Notes: generated from the letters alone by a model not told the origin. A stretch of 64,000 nucleotides of DNA from Luteimonas aestuarii (GCF_004357985.1 NZ_SMTF01000003.1:372001-436000), one strand, 5' to 3'. Positions 9,301 through 16,390 are shown, counted from the first letter of the stretch. Numbers and translations are program-made.

Positions 9301-9643
9301 GGTCGCCGCGTACATCGAATCGCTGGGCTGGACGCCAATGTCCGCCAACGAAGGCGACACCTTCGGGCTCGACTTCGCGATCGAGGACCCGACCACCAAG
9401 CTCTACGCGATCGGCATCGAATGCGACAGCCCGCGGCATCCGCTGCTGCGGCAGGCCCGCGCGCGCGAGATCTGGCGCCGCGACGTGCTGCGTCGCTCGG
9501 TGCCGCACCTACACCGTGTGTCGTCGCAGGGCTGGCACCGCGACGGCGACGCCGAACGCGAGGCCTTGAAACGCGCGATCGAAACGGCCCTGGCCGGCAA
9601 TGCCACCCCCACCGCCCCCTTCAACGAGGCCGACCCGGCATGA
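3332..9643 (+). CDS. Giant fusion: zinc ribbons, pseudokinase, SF1 (COG1112-like) helicase, Vsr-like nuclease
   Basis: This is a 2103-residue protein. In order: two N-terminal Cys pairs typical of zinc ribbons (CPNC at 4-7 and CGNGH...CLEC near 67-83); a Ser/Thr-kinase-like fold around 115-370 with HRDLRPGTLL at 230-239 and GFG at 252-254 instead of DFG, so the metal-binding Asp and the catalytic-loop Asn are missing; a long coiled middle; and an SF1 helicase with P-loop GPPGTGKS at 976-983, DEAS at 1641-1644, HYRS at 1736, VQGDERD near 1867 and LNVAVTRARR at 1905-1914. The C-terminal domain carries GLDFAI (D2014) and GIECDS (E2030, D2032), as in MTES_1575/Vsr-like PD-(D/E)XK nucleases. The ATG at 3332 overlaps the preceding stop; a GTG at 3329 is an alternative. 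Kinase-helicase fusions occur in Mokosh defence systems, but those pair with a phospholipase-D nuclease, absent here. The defence role is inferred. Confidence 0.85.
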   Translation: MRFCPNCETERPLHELFCEGTVQGRACDWDLAGELIHAPGWRPQPVVTREAVQADSTPTIDADAPRCGNGHPMQPGDLMCLECGAEPATAPPTAAIEDVPPADTGTATGDGETRIDGWCLLREISRTDDARERYLAQHDDGRQAILTLYRAGAEPDPAIYAVLRRLPREHVPEFIATGRWNDRAYEVAEELTGGTLAGLGVVVRDLDTVRHVVRELGHALHAFGEAGLRHRDLRPGTLLVRQREPLDLVISGFGSARLSEYDLDIVSPLEISRYMAPEAIAGGVAAASDWWSLGMILLEQATQGACFEGIHPNAWLIHVLAHGVLLPDDLDPQLALLLRGLLARDRHQRWQWPQVRGWLDGEPVDAPAAAQAEQDVESGATLALGTRRFHTPRLFALAAAEEQHWPQALDHLLRGALVTWAEQTGLPPKALAGLRQVARHETLEDDFRLMVALKLLNPDIPLIHRGRIVTPGWLLEHPLDGYALVTGPVPDLLESLGSENWLWRLKTRAGLVRERAGHNDITLDEPQLRIYLLSTSRALLAAQWQERQRLLPDSEHPGIRTLSDRRLLAEEDLIVLLAAALDQFRSLDALLDEAARLAKDADVPRFDADAARAQMQLDRPTLFRTVDERIAGFARCGLKRLDDWADQFRLERRMPLARALVLLAVPADNWRQPQKQQYVSQILDFFEKKVATTVLRGPLVRMQLGKTTARIDLHELDTDRRPAAALLDALLQRQARTIALDPAAFAANPLMEQRLHGLHRQSSLYKRDTGIDGLHLGFPFLLTRDARGNTRPRVAPLLLWPVKLQLEVGTRGQASLAFDSEREEVRLNPALEALVGLEALKAWRRIADELLGRSALKASDVMDAFGVLADARTRVLEALPPATTDVRPRHDQLACAAVLFHVTFLGQALGEDLRQLKTLAPAGTGLETALRLGTASPAQLPTPPPERERFFTAPSDPSQEAAVLQARQAPGLLVEGPPGTGKSQTIVNMVADAIGRQRSLLIVCQKHAALEVVHKRLVAEGLGSRVVMLNDVNRDREPVIRAVREQLETLFASEPTAAPWRHDRERVAARIEALEGELDRFHASLHEVDPRTALSYRQLLGELIALDAGTPPLEFPALRARLADLDIAGLTRLEEACAPLVRLWLPARYEGSPLSHLQPFPADAATLQSFEHALRKFEAAETARRAALQAHPAAFDLEDPAPHRDWLQGSARTLLALSEGQRTRLARWLPLFRDATAGGDSAGTRTLASLERIEHQLRKSAIADHAPQWSPALSALPAPALDRLVAHAGHVLRATSWFANFNPLQILRRRNVAAFLDRHGERTTDPARVTALLAAARLETQWRPLRSEFGVLRQLLGLSPPTADSGPTLATQVADTLDKLREAKALADAIAQAPRATPLEAAVRDGTLPALQALLSDTEAALTRQAARQHSRDSLQRLADWADADWVAQQRHAIDQGHDTHASLADIAQALPQLAAYQQFRVRATALGADDLAFLAQLREHEAVLDCVPTDRLEAEVRRLLNREARLGWKLRMERTQPALLLDPDEASAKVAALAQADAQMRQLNRQLLADGIDRELLGTRKQWEDVTRLTGRRSRRLREFLELGAGLGLMHLRPVWLMNPDVASRVLPLQASLFDTVIYDEASQMPVEYALPTLFRGRVAIVSGDEKQMPPTAFFSSRVESDEAELFDGETPDEDAEQEVHAQFEETWNRREIKDCPDLLQLARGVLPTTTLEIHYRSAYRELIGFSNAAFYGDRLNVPVRHPPAKVLAERPLELIRVDGLYQEQTNPQEADRVVDYVAQLWRDAGAPRPTLGVVTFNRKQADLIEERMELRAEEDEVFRKAFVEERDRSEAGEDMSVFVKNVENVQGDERDVIVFSSTFGRNGQGTFRRNFGVLGQTGGERRLNVAVTRARRKVAMITSMPITDVSDMLGTQRPPASPRDYLQGYLEYARAVSSGEFNGSRALLARLQTDRREARATRAAQGDGFTAAVAAYIESLGWTPMSANEGDTFGLDFAIEDPTTKLYAIGIECDSPRHPLLRQARAREIWRRDVLRRSVPHLHRVSSQGWHRDGDAEREALKRAIETALAGNATPTAPFNEADPA

Positions 9644-10992
9644 GCGGCCCCAAAGTCGTCCGCATCGTCACCCGCGAGGAAATCCTCGCCATTTGCGAAG
9701 GGCATCTGCGCCGGCTCGAACAGGCGTTCGAGCGCTGGCAGGCCCAGGCCACGCGGATCGGCGAAGTCAGCGCCGCCGAGGTCGCCGTGACCCGTGCGCG
9801 CCACGACAGCCTGCGCCAACTTCTTCAGGACGACCAGTTGCTCGCGCTACAGAAGGAAGTGCCCGAGGAGATCGCTTTCCTCGCCCGCGACCTCGCCGAG
9901 CGCGAGGAACGGGCCGTGGACAAGGCCGCGCGCGTACGCCAGTCCAGGCGCAACCTGCACGACAACGCCGCCACGCTGCTGCGCGCGCTCGAGACCGCCA
10001 CCTCGCCGGCCGATCCGTCGCTGGTCGATGCGCTGCGCGCGATCGCCGCGGGCAGCGCGCACGCCGATGCCGACGCCGTCGTCGCACGCGGGTTCGCGCA
10101 GCTCGCACCGGCGAACCCGGTGGACACGCTGAGCGACACGCAGCGCGCCCTCGCCGACGCACTGCAGGTCGAGCACGCACGCCCCGGCCGCTGGATCGCC
10201 GAAGACCACGCCGCCCGCGAACCGCGCCTCGACCGCATCGACCAGCACATCGCCCGCCTGCAGACCTTGCACGGTGACGCCAGCGCGGAACCCTTCCTTC
10301 GCCGGCTTGAAGCGATCGAACGCGACCCCGCCGACCCGCGCCGCAACATGCTGCTCGACAGCCTGGTCGTCGACCTCGCCGCCACCGCGGCCGACTGGCA
10401 AGCACGCCGCGAACGCATCGCGACCCTGCGCACTCTCGCGGCCGAAGCGGAGACCCTACTCGGCACCTCGGGTACTGAACTCTCCGCACAGGTTGCCGCC
10501 TGCCTCGCTGCGCCCGACCCCAACCTGGCGCAGGTGGAAGCACTCGTGCAGAAATACACCGATGCCATCGCGCAGGAACTGCATCGCCGCGCCGCCATCG
10601 CCCGCCGCCGCGCCGTCCTCGAAGGCCTGGCAAGCCTCGGCTACGAAGTGCGCGAAGGCATGGAGACCGCCTGGGCCGACGCCGGCAGCGTGGTCCTGCG
10701 CAAGGCCACGACCCCGGGCTACGGCGTCGAAGTCGGCGGTCGCGCCGAAACCGGCCGCCTCCAGGTCCGCCCCGTCTCCCTAACCGACACCCGCGACCCC
10801 ACCCGCGACCGCGACATCGAAACCATCTGGTGCGGCGAATTCACCCGCCTCCGTTCCATCCTCGCCGATCGCGGCAGCGAACTCACCATCGAAAAGGCAT
10901 TGGCTATAGGCGAGGTGCCATTGAAGGTGATCGAATTTGACGATAGCGATGGCAGCGAAGCCACTAGATCGAGCACTAGAAATTCAAGCTGA
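9640..10992 (+). CDS. Coiled-coil protein, last gene of candidate conflict operon
   Basis: A 450-residue protein whose ATG overlaps the helicase stop in an ATGA arrangement, so it belongs to the same translational unit. It is rich in Arg, Glu, Ala and Leu, with long predicted helical and coiled-coil stretches from about 15 to 330, and ends in a beta-rich part (YGVEVGGRAETGRLQVRP) followed by a low-complexity acidic/Ser tail. I recognise no catalytic motif, signal peptide or membrane segment. The conserved-looking opening MSGPKVVRIVTREEI suggests a family travelling with this helicase. Possible roles are a scaffold, target sensor or inhibitor; none can be chosen from sequence alone. Confidence 0.75.
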   Translation: MSGPKVVRIVTREEILAICEGHLRRLEQAFERWQAQATRIGEVSAAEVAVTRARHDSLRQLLQDDQLLALQKEVPEEIAFLARDLAEREERAVDKAARVRQSRRNLHDNAATLLRALETATSPADPSLVDALRAIAAGSAHADADAVVARGFAQLAPANPVDTLSDTQRALADALQVEHARPGRWIAEDHAAREPRLDRIDQHIARLQTLHGDASAEPFLRRLEAIERDPADPRRNMLLDSLVVDLAATAADWQARRERIATLRTLAAEAETLLGTSGTELSAQVAACLAAPDPNLAQVEALVQKYTDAIAQELHRRAAIARRRAVLEGLASLGYEVREGMETAWADAGSVVLRKATTPGYGVEVGGRAETGRLQVRPVSLTDTRDPTRDRDIETIWCGEFTRLRSILADRGSELTIEKALAIGEVPLKVIEFDDSDGSEATRSSTRNSS

Positions 10993-11762
10993 GTCGACAG
11001 ATTTGGTCGATGCTGACGGACACAGATGAGCGTCCTATCGAAGGAATCTCTCAGGCTTTGGGCAACCGTCCCTACCCTCGATAAATCTTTCTAATCTCTC
11101 TCTGTCCGCTTCCGGCCAATAGCAGACATCGGCTCGGTGGATGCTTCCGACCCCAATCGGAAAGTGACCTAGGGATCCTCTGAACAACAGCCCCGCCCGA
11201 ATGATGCGCAGCAATCAATCCACTGGCCTCGAACCGAACACATGAATCCTTGTGAGTTAGGCCTTTTCAGGCCGCAATCACCTGAACAACTGCCTTCTTT
11301 CGGCTCTGCGGACGCACCTTCCCTGCGATCGCCAGCAATCGCTTGCGCGCCATCCACAGGTTCGACAACGCGAACAGCGTGGCCACCTGTGCGCCATTCT
11401 TCGCCAGACCGCGGTAGCGCACCTTCGTGTAACCGCCCGAGAGAGCCGAAACCATCGTGTCAGCGATCCGGCGTGAGGACGCAAGTGCACGAGTGACGTT
11501 TGCCAGAGAGTTGTCTGTCGAGTTTCAGGAGGTCGTCCTGAAGGCTGCAGCACGACCTGGCCCATCGGATGACATCCAACCGTTTCCGGAGGGCCTGCGC
11601 GCTGGGAATAACTCCCAGGCGTATCGTGCGCACAGCTACCATACGAAAGTCCCACCCGAGGCTATTGAGAAACTCATTCGCCATCACACGAATGAGGGGT
11701 CGCACGTAGGGCTGTGTGACCCCCATCCTGCAGCGTGACCTGATTGGGTCAAGGCCGAGTTG
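10993..11762. other. Gap with decayed mobile DNA
   Basis: Apart from the IS5-type remnant listed separately there is no gene I can support. At 11071-11130 lies a segment (CGATAAA, then CTAATC, then CGCTTCCGGCC) that recurs in similar form at 20782-20850, the other side of the oxidoreductase patchwork. The stretch 11511-11762 has open minus-strand frames but nothing recognisable. Confidence 0.5.
11267..11510 (-). pseudogene. IS5-family-type transposase, C-terminal remnant
   Basis: Reading leftward from about 11510, one frame gives NVTRALASSRRIADTM, then GGYTKVRYRGLAKN and TLFALSNLWMARKRLL before a stop at 11267. The YxKVRYRGLxKN and LFALxNLWMAR blocks are characteristic of the end of IS5-group DDE transposases. 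The catalytic N-terminal two thirds are missing. A sequence GGGATCCTCTGAACAA just beyond the stop (about 11172-11187) could be the remaining terminal inverted repeat. It marks an old insertion immediately downstream of the helicase operon. Confidence 0.7.
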
Positions 11763-12065
11763 TCATGCAGGAAGTTTGGCTGCAAGAAGTTCGACCTTCT
11801 CGATATTGGGCGGAGAACTGAGCAAGGTCGCTGCGTTGGCCATCAAGGCCGCGGCGATCTGGCCGTTCAGATGTGCCTGGCGACCTGCCTCATCGGCAAA
11901 TGCATCGAACACACCAAACGTCGAAGGGCCAAACTTCAATGCGAACCAGGCCGTGGTGCCGGACTCGGCGTTGGCGAGCGGCAGTGCGCTGGCCAGGAAG
12001 TCGGCAAGCGCAGCCTCCTGGCCGGGTTTAGCTTCGAGGCGAACAAACAGGGCGAGCTTGGTCAT
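11763..12065 (-). CDS. Antibiotic-biosynthesis-monooxygenase-like (ABM) small protein
   Basis: The 100-residue protein begins MTKLALFVRLEAKPGQ and has the short ferredoxin-like alpha/beta pattern of ABM-domain proteins (YgiN-like), including a WFALKFGPSTFGVFDAF strand pair and a helix after it. Members act as small quinol or aromatic monooxygenases or as dimeric stress proteins; the substrate is unknown here. The frame is open upstream, but the ATG at 12065 is preferred because the domain starts there. It diverges from the GlxA-type regulator, with shared palindromes between, so the regulator probably controls it. Confidence 0.72.
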   Translation of the reverse strand: MTKLALFVRLEAKPGQEAALADFLASALPLANAESGTTAWFALKFGPSTFGVFDAFADEAGRQAHLNGQIAAALMANAATLLSSPPNIEKVELLAAKLPA

Positions 12066-12147
12066 GCTGTATTCCTTTGGGTAAATGGAAAAGTGGGTGA
12101 AGGGATCGACGAGACTGCAGTCTAAGTCTTCATGACAGACATCTCTA

Positions 12148-12174
12148 TTGTCAATAATGACAACATTGATATCA
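12148..12174. promoter_or_regulatory. Palindromic operator between divergent genes
   Basis: A perfect palindrome TTGTCAATAATGACAA occupies 12148-12163, and a second small palindrome TGATATCA lies at 12167-12174. This AT-rich patch sits between the ABM-like gene and the GlxA-type regulator in an otherwise GC-rich context. It is the likely binding site for the regulator, acting on both genes. Confidence 0.5.
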
Positions 12175-12182
12175 TTGCTGCC

Positions 12183-13145
12183 ATGAAACTCCACCTCCTT
12201 GTTTGTGATGGCGTGTTTGATCTGGGGCTTGCGGCACTCACTGACACAGTGGGCTTAGCCAATGCGATGGCGGGCTCGCTGCCACAGGCTCCCGCGCACA
12301 TAGAGCTCACGCTGGTGGGCGTGCGGCGTCGCATCCGAACTGCGCAAGGCTTGACGGTCCCCGTGGTCACTGCGCATGGTGTGCCCGAACCAGACGTCGT
12401 GCTCGTGCCAGCGTTTGGCGACAAGATGCCTGACACGCTCTCGGCTCGACTCACACGCCCCGATGTGCCCGACGCGGTCGCGGCGCTACAGCAGTGGTCC
12501 ACCGCTGGCGCGCACCTTGGTGCCGCTTGCTCCGGTAGTTTCTTGCTTGCAGAGAGTGGCCTGCTTGATGGGCATCGTGCGACGACGTCATGGTGGCTGG
12601 GGCCGATGTTTCGGCAGCGCTATCCGCACGTCACTCTGGACGAGTCACGCATGATCGTGAACTCGACACGCTTCACCACCGCGGGTGCCGCTTTGGCCCA
12701 CGTCGACTTGGCCTTGCGCATCATCCGAGGGCGCAGTCCGGCGCTGGCGGCCCTGGTGGCACGCTATCTGCTGGTCGAGACACGCAGTTCGCAAGCCGAG
12801 TTCGTGATTCCCGACCACCTTGCGCATGCCGACCCGATGGTGGAGCGCTTCGAGTGCTGGGCCAGACGTCGGCTCGCGCAGGGGTTCTCGCTGGCCGAGG
12901 CGGCCAGCGCTGCGGGCACAAGCGAGCGCACCTTGGCGCGGCGGCTGCAAAGCGTTTTGGGAAAGACACCGCTGTCGTATTTCCAGGACCTGCGCGTGGA
13001 GCATGCAGTCCATCTCTTGCGCACCGGGAACGCCAGCGTCGACCAGGTCGCCGCACAGGTCGGGTACTCGGATGGGGTGACCCTGCGGGCCTTGTTGCGC
13101 CGCAAGCTGGGCCGGGGTGTCAGGGAGTTGCGACGCGGTGGATGA
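12183..13145 (+). CDS. GlxA-family AraC-type transcriptional regulator
   Basis: The 320-residue protein starts with a DJ-1/PfpI-like domain (MKLHLLVCDGVFDLGLAAL; the elbow segment AACSGSFLLAESGLLDG near 117-133) and ends with a two-helix AraC DNA-binding domain (GFSLAEAASAAGTSERTLARR and VDQVAAQVGYSDGVTLRALLRRKLG). This architecture defines GlxA regulators. An in-frame ATG 17 codons upstream at 12132 lies before the operator, so the ATG at 12183 is preferred. It probably controls the divergent ABM-like gene and perhaps the ene-reductase downstream; ligand unknown. Confidence 0.85.
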   Translation: MKLHLLVCDGVFDLGLAALTDTVGLANAMAGSLPQAPAHIELTLVGVRRRIRTAQGLTVPVVTAHGVPEPDVVLVPAFGDKMPDTLSARLTRPDVPDAVAALQQWSTAGAHLGAACSGSFLLAESGLLDGHRATTSWWLGPMFRQRYPHVTLDESRMIVNSTRFTTAGAALAHVDLALRIIRGRSPALAALVARYLLVETRSSQAEFVIPDHLAHADPMVERFECWARRRLAQGFSLAEAASAAGTSERTLARRLQSVLGKTPLSYFQDLRVEHAVHLLRTGNASVDQVAAQVGYSDGVTLRALLRRKLGRGVRELRRGG

Positions 13146-13274
13146 CCAAAGGCGTTTGGTGCATGTACGGCTGGAGACAGCCGCGAAACTGTCGGAAGCA
13201 AAGGCTTGCCCACTTGCGTATACCACATCGTGCGTTGGGTGCAAAAGCACCAGCCTTGCCAAAATTGTCTTCAG

Positions 13275-13307
13275 TGACCTTTCAAAGGTCAGAGTATTGG
13301 GAATACT
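13275..13307. promoter_or_regulatory. Two adjacent palindromes upstream of the ene-reductase
   Basis: TGACCTTTCAAAGGTCA at 13275-13291 is a perfect 17-base palindrome. It is followed at once by AGTATTGGGAATACT at 13293-13307, also an inverted repeat. They lie about 50-80 bases before the Old Yellow Enzyme gene and are strong candidates for repressor or activator sites. The second resembles TATTCAGGAATA at 17979-17990 ahead of the SDR gene. Confidence 0.5.
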
Positions 13308-13355
13308 GTTAGCTTTACCACTGTTTTCTGTTCACTAATCTGGGTTTTCATCCAC

Positions 13356-14420
13356 ATGCTATTCAATCCACTTCAAGTAGGTTCTCTCACCCTGCCCAAC
13401 CGCATCCTTCTGGCACCACTGACACGCGCCCGTGCCGACGCTGGCCACATGCCCAACGCGCTGATGGCCGAGTACTACAGCCAGCGAGCCGCCGGCGGCC
13501 TGCTGATTTCCGAATGCACCATGGTGGCGCCCGGTACATCGGCCTTCGTCAATGAGCCTGGCATCTACAACGACGCGCAGATTGCAGCCTGGAGGCAGGT
13601 GACCGACGCGGTGCACGCCAAGGGCGGACGCATCTTCATGCAGATCTGGCACGCTGGCCGCGCAGCCTACCCTGGCGCTGTCGATGGCGCCCCCATTGTC
13701 TCCAGCAGCGCCACCGCTATTGAGGGTGAGATCCACACGCCCCAAGGCAAGGTGCCGCACGCGGTGCCCCGCCCCCTGACCGTCGAAGAGATTCCCGGCA
13801 TCGTGGCTGCGTTTGCTCAAGGCGCACGCAACGCCATTTCCGCCGGCTTTGATGGTGTGGAAGTACACGGCGCCAACGGCTACCTGATTGACCAGTTTCT
13901 GCGCGACACGCCCAACCAGCGCACCGATGCTTACGGCGGATCGCTGGAAAACCGTGCACGTTTGCTGTTCGAGGTACTCACTGCCGTGACCCAGGCGATT
14001 GGTTCCGAACGTGTGGGTCTGCGCCTGTCGCCCCTCAACAGCTTCAACAGCATGAAAGACAGCGACCCGCTGGCCCTCATCGGCTTCGTGGCCGATAGGC
14101 TCAATGCCTTCAAGCTAGCCTACCTGCACGTGATGCGCGCCGATTTCTTCGGCGTGCAGAAGGCCGATGTCATGCCCGTAGCGCGTGAAAAGTACAAGGG
14201 TGTGTTGGTGGGCAATATGGGTTACAGCGCTGATGAGGCAGAGGCAGCTATTGCCGAAGGTAAGCTTGACGCTGTGGCCTTTGGCACCGCCTTCCTGGCT
14301 AACCCGGACCTGCCCGCACGCATCAGGGCCAAGGCACCGCTGAACGCGCCTGACTCCACCACGTTCTACGCAGGTGGCGCCAAGGGCTATACAGACTATC
14401 CGACACTGCAGGTCGCGTAA
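13356..14420 (+). CDS. Old Yellow Enzyme family ene-reductase (NemA-like)
   Basis: At 354 residues it has the standard OYE length and blocks: PNRILLAPLTRARA at the N-terminus, FMQIWHAGRA, the active-site segment VHGANGYLIDQFLRD, YGGSLENRARL, and the C-terminal FMN-phosphate region VGNMGYSADEAEAAI with AFGTAFLANPDLPARI. Such FMN enzymes reduce activated alkenes, nitroesters and electrophilic stress compounds with NAD(P)H. It follows two palindromes and is flanked by regulator genes, which fits an inducible detoxification role. It ends beside an IS21-type remnant. Confidence 0.9.
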   Translation: MLFNPLQVGSLTLPNRILLAPLTRARADAGHMPNALMAEYYSQRAAGGLLISECTMVAPGTSAFVNEPGIYNDAQIAAWRQVTDAVHAKGGRIFMQIWHAGRAAYPGAVDGAPIVSSSATAIEGEIHTPQGKVPHAVPRPLTVEEIPGIVAAFAQGARNAISAGFDGVEVHGANGYLIDQFLRDTPNQRTDAYGGSLENRARLLFEVLTAVTQAIGSERVGLRLSPLNSFNSMKDSDPLALIGFVADRLNAFKLAYLHVMRADFFGVQKADVMPVAREKYKGVLVGNMGYSADEAEAAIAEGKLDAVAFGTAFLANPDLPARIRAKAPLNAPDSTTFYAGGAKGYTDYPTLQVA

Positions 14421-14479
14421 GTCACCGCCCCAGAAGACCGAAGAAACGAGCCACTTTATACCCAAGGCTCTACCCTTCG

Positions 14480-14620
14480 ATCTCGCGAAGCTGTGAGCTG
14501 CGAACACGTCATCAACGTGCTGGCACGCTTGCAGGCACAGCCCCTGCCCGAGACAGTTGCGACCATCCTGCAGGTGAGCCAGCCCCCCTAGCCGACACGG
14601 CGCGCTACGCCGGTATGGGC
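14480..14620 (+). pseudogene. IS21-type transposase (istA-like) C-terminal remnant
   Basis: One frame reads EAVSCEHVINVLARL and then QPLPETVATILQVSQPP before a stop; shifting frame at the C-run continues LADTARY. CxxHVxNVLARL...PPxADTARYD is the usual tail of IS21-family IstA proteins. Everything upstream is gone and the frame is broken, so this is a relic. It abuts and appears to have truncated the HbpS/GlcG-like gene on the other strand. Confidence 0.6.
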
Positions 14621-14829
14621 GACGGCGCAAACGTGCCGTCGGTCGCTACCACGGTGCCCCACATGTCGAGGTTGAAGCCGCCGTTGGCGTCCTTGCGGGC
14701 ATTGGCGAGGGCCTGCTTGAGCTGCTGCCAGTTCGGCAGGCCGTCGCATCCATCGCCGGCATGCGCGGAGAGGGGCAGTAACAGCGAAGAGCACAGCAGG
14801 GCGAGTACGGGGAGTTTCGTCACGGTCAT
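14605..14829 (-). pseudogene. Truncated HbpS/GlcG-like haem-binding protein with signal peptide
   Basis: From ATG 14829 the frame gives a clear signal peptide (KLPVLALLCSSLLLPLSAHA) and then LPNWQQLKQALANARKD and GGFNLDMWGTVVATDGT, the start of a GlcG/HbpS-type domain. A frame change near 14640 would continue VCAVAHTG, close to the family motif VCAVAFTG, and the gene then runs into the IS21 relic. Only about half of a normal-length protein remains. Confidence 0.6.
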
Positions 14830-14909
14830 GGCTCGGGTTGTAGTGAACCTGACGGCGGGCATTCCGCGCTCGGGTTCGGGGTGGTGTGCGGGGTGAAAGG
14901 AATTGCCGG

Positions 14910-15785
14910 TCACGAATGCCGGGCCTGCCGGAATGCCGGCGCCTTCTGGCCATCCCAATCGAGGTCGACGGCCACCTGGGCCTGCGCGCGGTGGCGTTCG
15001 AGCGCGTCGATGTCGAGATCGGCGATCGCCCACGTTTGCCCGCCGCGGGTCGTCGCGAGGATGCCGTCATCGGGAAAGCCGTGGTCCATCGGCGCGTAGA
15101 TCGTGGCCTCGCCGGTATTCGTATCCAGAGCCGGACTCCAGTCGGCGGTCCCGGTGGTTACCGCCTGCGCTACGAACATCCGGTTCTCCAGTGCGCGCGC
15201 CATGCAGCCGACGCGCACCCGGGTCGCGCCCGCCTGCGTGTCCGTGCAGCTCGGCACCAACAGCAGACGGGCGCCGGCTTCGCGTTGGGCGCGCACGGGC
15301 AAGGGGAATTCGCTGTCGTAGCAGACGGCGATGCCGGCGCGCACGCCCGCCAAGTCGAAGACTTTGAGTTCGTCGCCGCCCTCGATGACGCCAGCGTCCC
15401 GCTCGAATCCGGTCAACTGCAGCTTGTCCTGATAGCCGCGCTTGCCGTCCGGGGCGAACCACCACGCGCGGTTGCGATAGCGTCCCGGGGCGACTTCGGT
15501 CAGGAACGTGCCGGCCTGGATGACCAGGCGCAGCTCGCGCGACAGGTCGGCGTACAGCGCCAGCCACTCGGATTGCAGCGTTTGCAGCGCGGCCAGCGAA
15601 GCGTTCAAGTCGCGGCTGATTTCGGGCGCGAACGTTGACGCCAGTTCGAGCGACAGGTATTCAGGCAGCACGGCCAGTTCGACGCCGGCACCGCATGCTT
15701 CTCTCAGAATCTGGCGCTGGTGTGCGGCAAAGGCCTCGAAGTCGGCGGGGTTGCCAACCGCGTACTTGGCGACGGCGATCTTCAT
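14910..15785 (-). CDS. Carbon-nitrogen hydrolase (nitrilase superfamily)
   Basis: A 291-residue cytoplasmic hydrolase starting MKIAVAKYAVGNP. The nitrilase triad is visible: Glu in ELAVLPEYLSLE, Lys in GYQDKLQLTGFE and Cys in GIAVCYDSEFP. The family hydrolyses amide or nitrile bonds. Its ATG overlaps the stop of the upstream acetyltransferase by four bases, making it the third gene of a minus-strand operon. This trio (SnoaL-like, GNAT, amidohydrolase) looks like a small tailoring or detoxification set; the substrate is unknown. Confidence 0.88.
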   Translation of the reverse strand: MKIAVAKYAVGNPADFEAFAAHQRQILREACGAGVELAVLPEYLSLELASTFAPEISRDLNASLAALQTLQSEWLALYADLSRELRLVIQAGTFLTEVAPGRYRNRAWWFAPDGKRGYQDKLQLTGFERDAGVIEGGDELKVFDLAGVRAGIAVCYDSEFPLPVRAQREAGARLLLVPSCTDTQAGATRVRVGCMARALENRMFVAQAVTTGTADWSPALDTNTGEATIYAPMDHGFPDDGILATTRGGQTWAIADLDIDALERHRAQAQVAVDLDWDGQKAPAFRQARHS

Positions 15786-16390
15786 TGCCCGGCCTCCAGC
15801 GGACGCAGCCACATCGTCAGCGTCTGCTCGGATTCGTGCGCTTCGCCGAGTTGTTTCCACGGCAGGCTTACCTGCATGTCCGGCTGCCGCGTGTACCCAC
15901 GGCGGGTCCAGAACACGTCGTTGCCGCGATAATCGGCCGGCCGCCGTGGATCATCGCTTGCCCGATTCACCGATGCGAACGAGGTCCAGCGGATGCCACC
16001 CAGCGAACGGGCATGCGCCTCGCGCTCATCGAAGAAGCGATGCCCAAGGCCCTGTCCGCGGAACGCCGGGAGCAGGACGGATTCACCGCAGTAGAACACC
16101 TCCTCCACCGGGATGCCTCGGTCGAGGAACGGCGCCTGGAAGGCCGGTTCGGCTTCGCCTAGCGGCAATCCGGTGGACGCCCCCACCACCTCGTCGCCGG
16201 TGAGCACGAGCACGAGCACGCTGCCTGCCGAGCGGGCATAGGTGGCGAGGTAATGCTTCTCGTATTCGGTGTCGCCCTCGTACAGGTAAGGAAAGCTGCG
16301 GAAGACGCTCGCCCGCAGGCCTGCCACGGCATCGAACCATTCGGCAATGTCCGGTCCACGACGAACCAGCACCTGCACGTCGCTGGTCAT
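15782..16390 (-). CDS. GNAT-family N-acetyltransferase
   Basis: The 202-residue protein has a GNAT core: SAGSVLVLVLTGDEVVGAST for beta 2-3 and the acetyl-CoA loop FRGQGLGHRFFDERE (QxxGxG). The start is the ATG at 16390, where the domain begins; upstream codons extend over the neighbour and are unlikely to be used. It lies two bases after the SnoaL-like stop and overlaps the nitrilase start. It probably acetylates an amine whose product or precursor the downstream amidohydrolase handles (inference). Confidence 0.85.
   Translation of the reverse strand: MTSDVQVLVRRGPDIAEWFDAVAGLRASVFRSFPYLYEGDTEYEKHYLATYARSAGSVLVLVLTGDEVVGASTGLPLGEAEPAFQAPFLDRGIPVEEVFYCGESVLLPAFRGQGLGHRFFDEREAHARSLGGIRWTSFASVNRASDDPRRPADYRGNDVFWTRRGYTRQPDMQVSLPWKQLGEAHESEQTLTMWLRPLEAGQ

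Noticed and set aside
3332..9643. Calling the system Mokosh
   Set aside because: The kinase fold plus COG1112-type helicase resembles it, but the partner is not a phospholipase-D nuclease and there are AAA+ and radical-SAM genes as well; similarity only.
11460..11726. 88-codon minus-strand frame next to the IS5 relic
   Set aside because: Does not match any family I know; only the IS5 frame has a clear signature.
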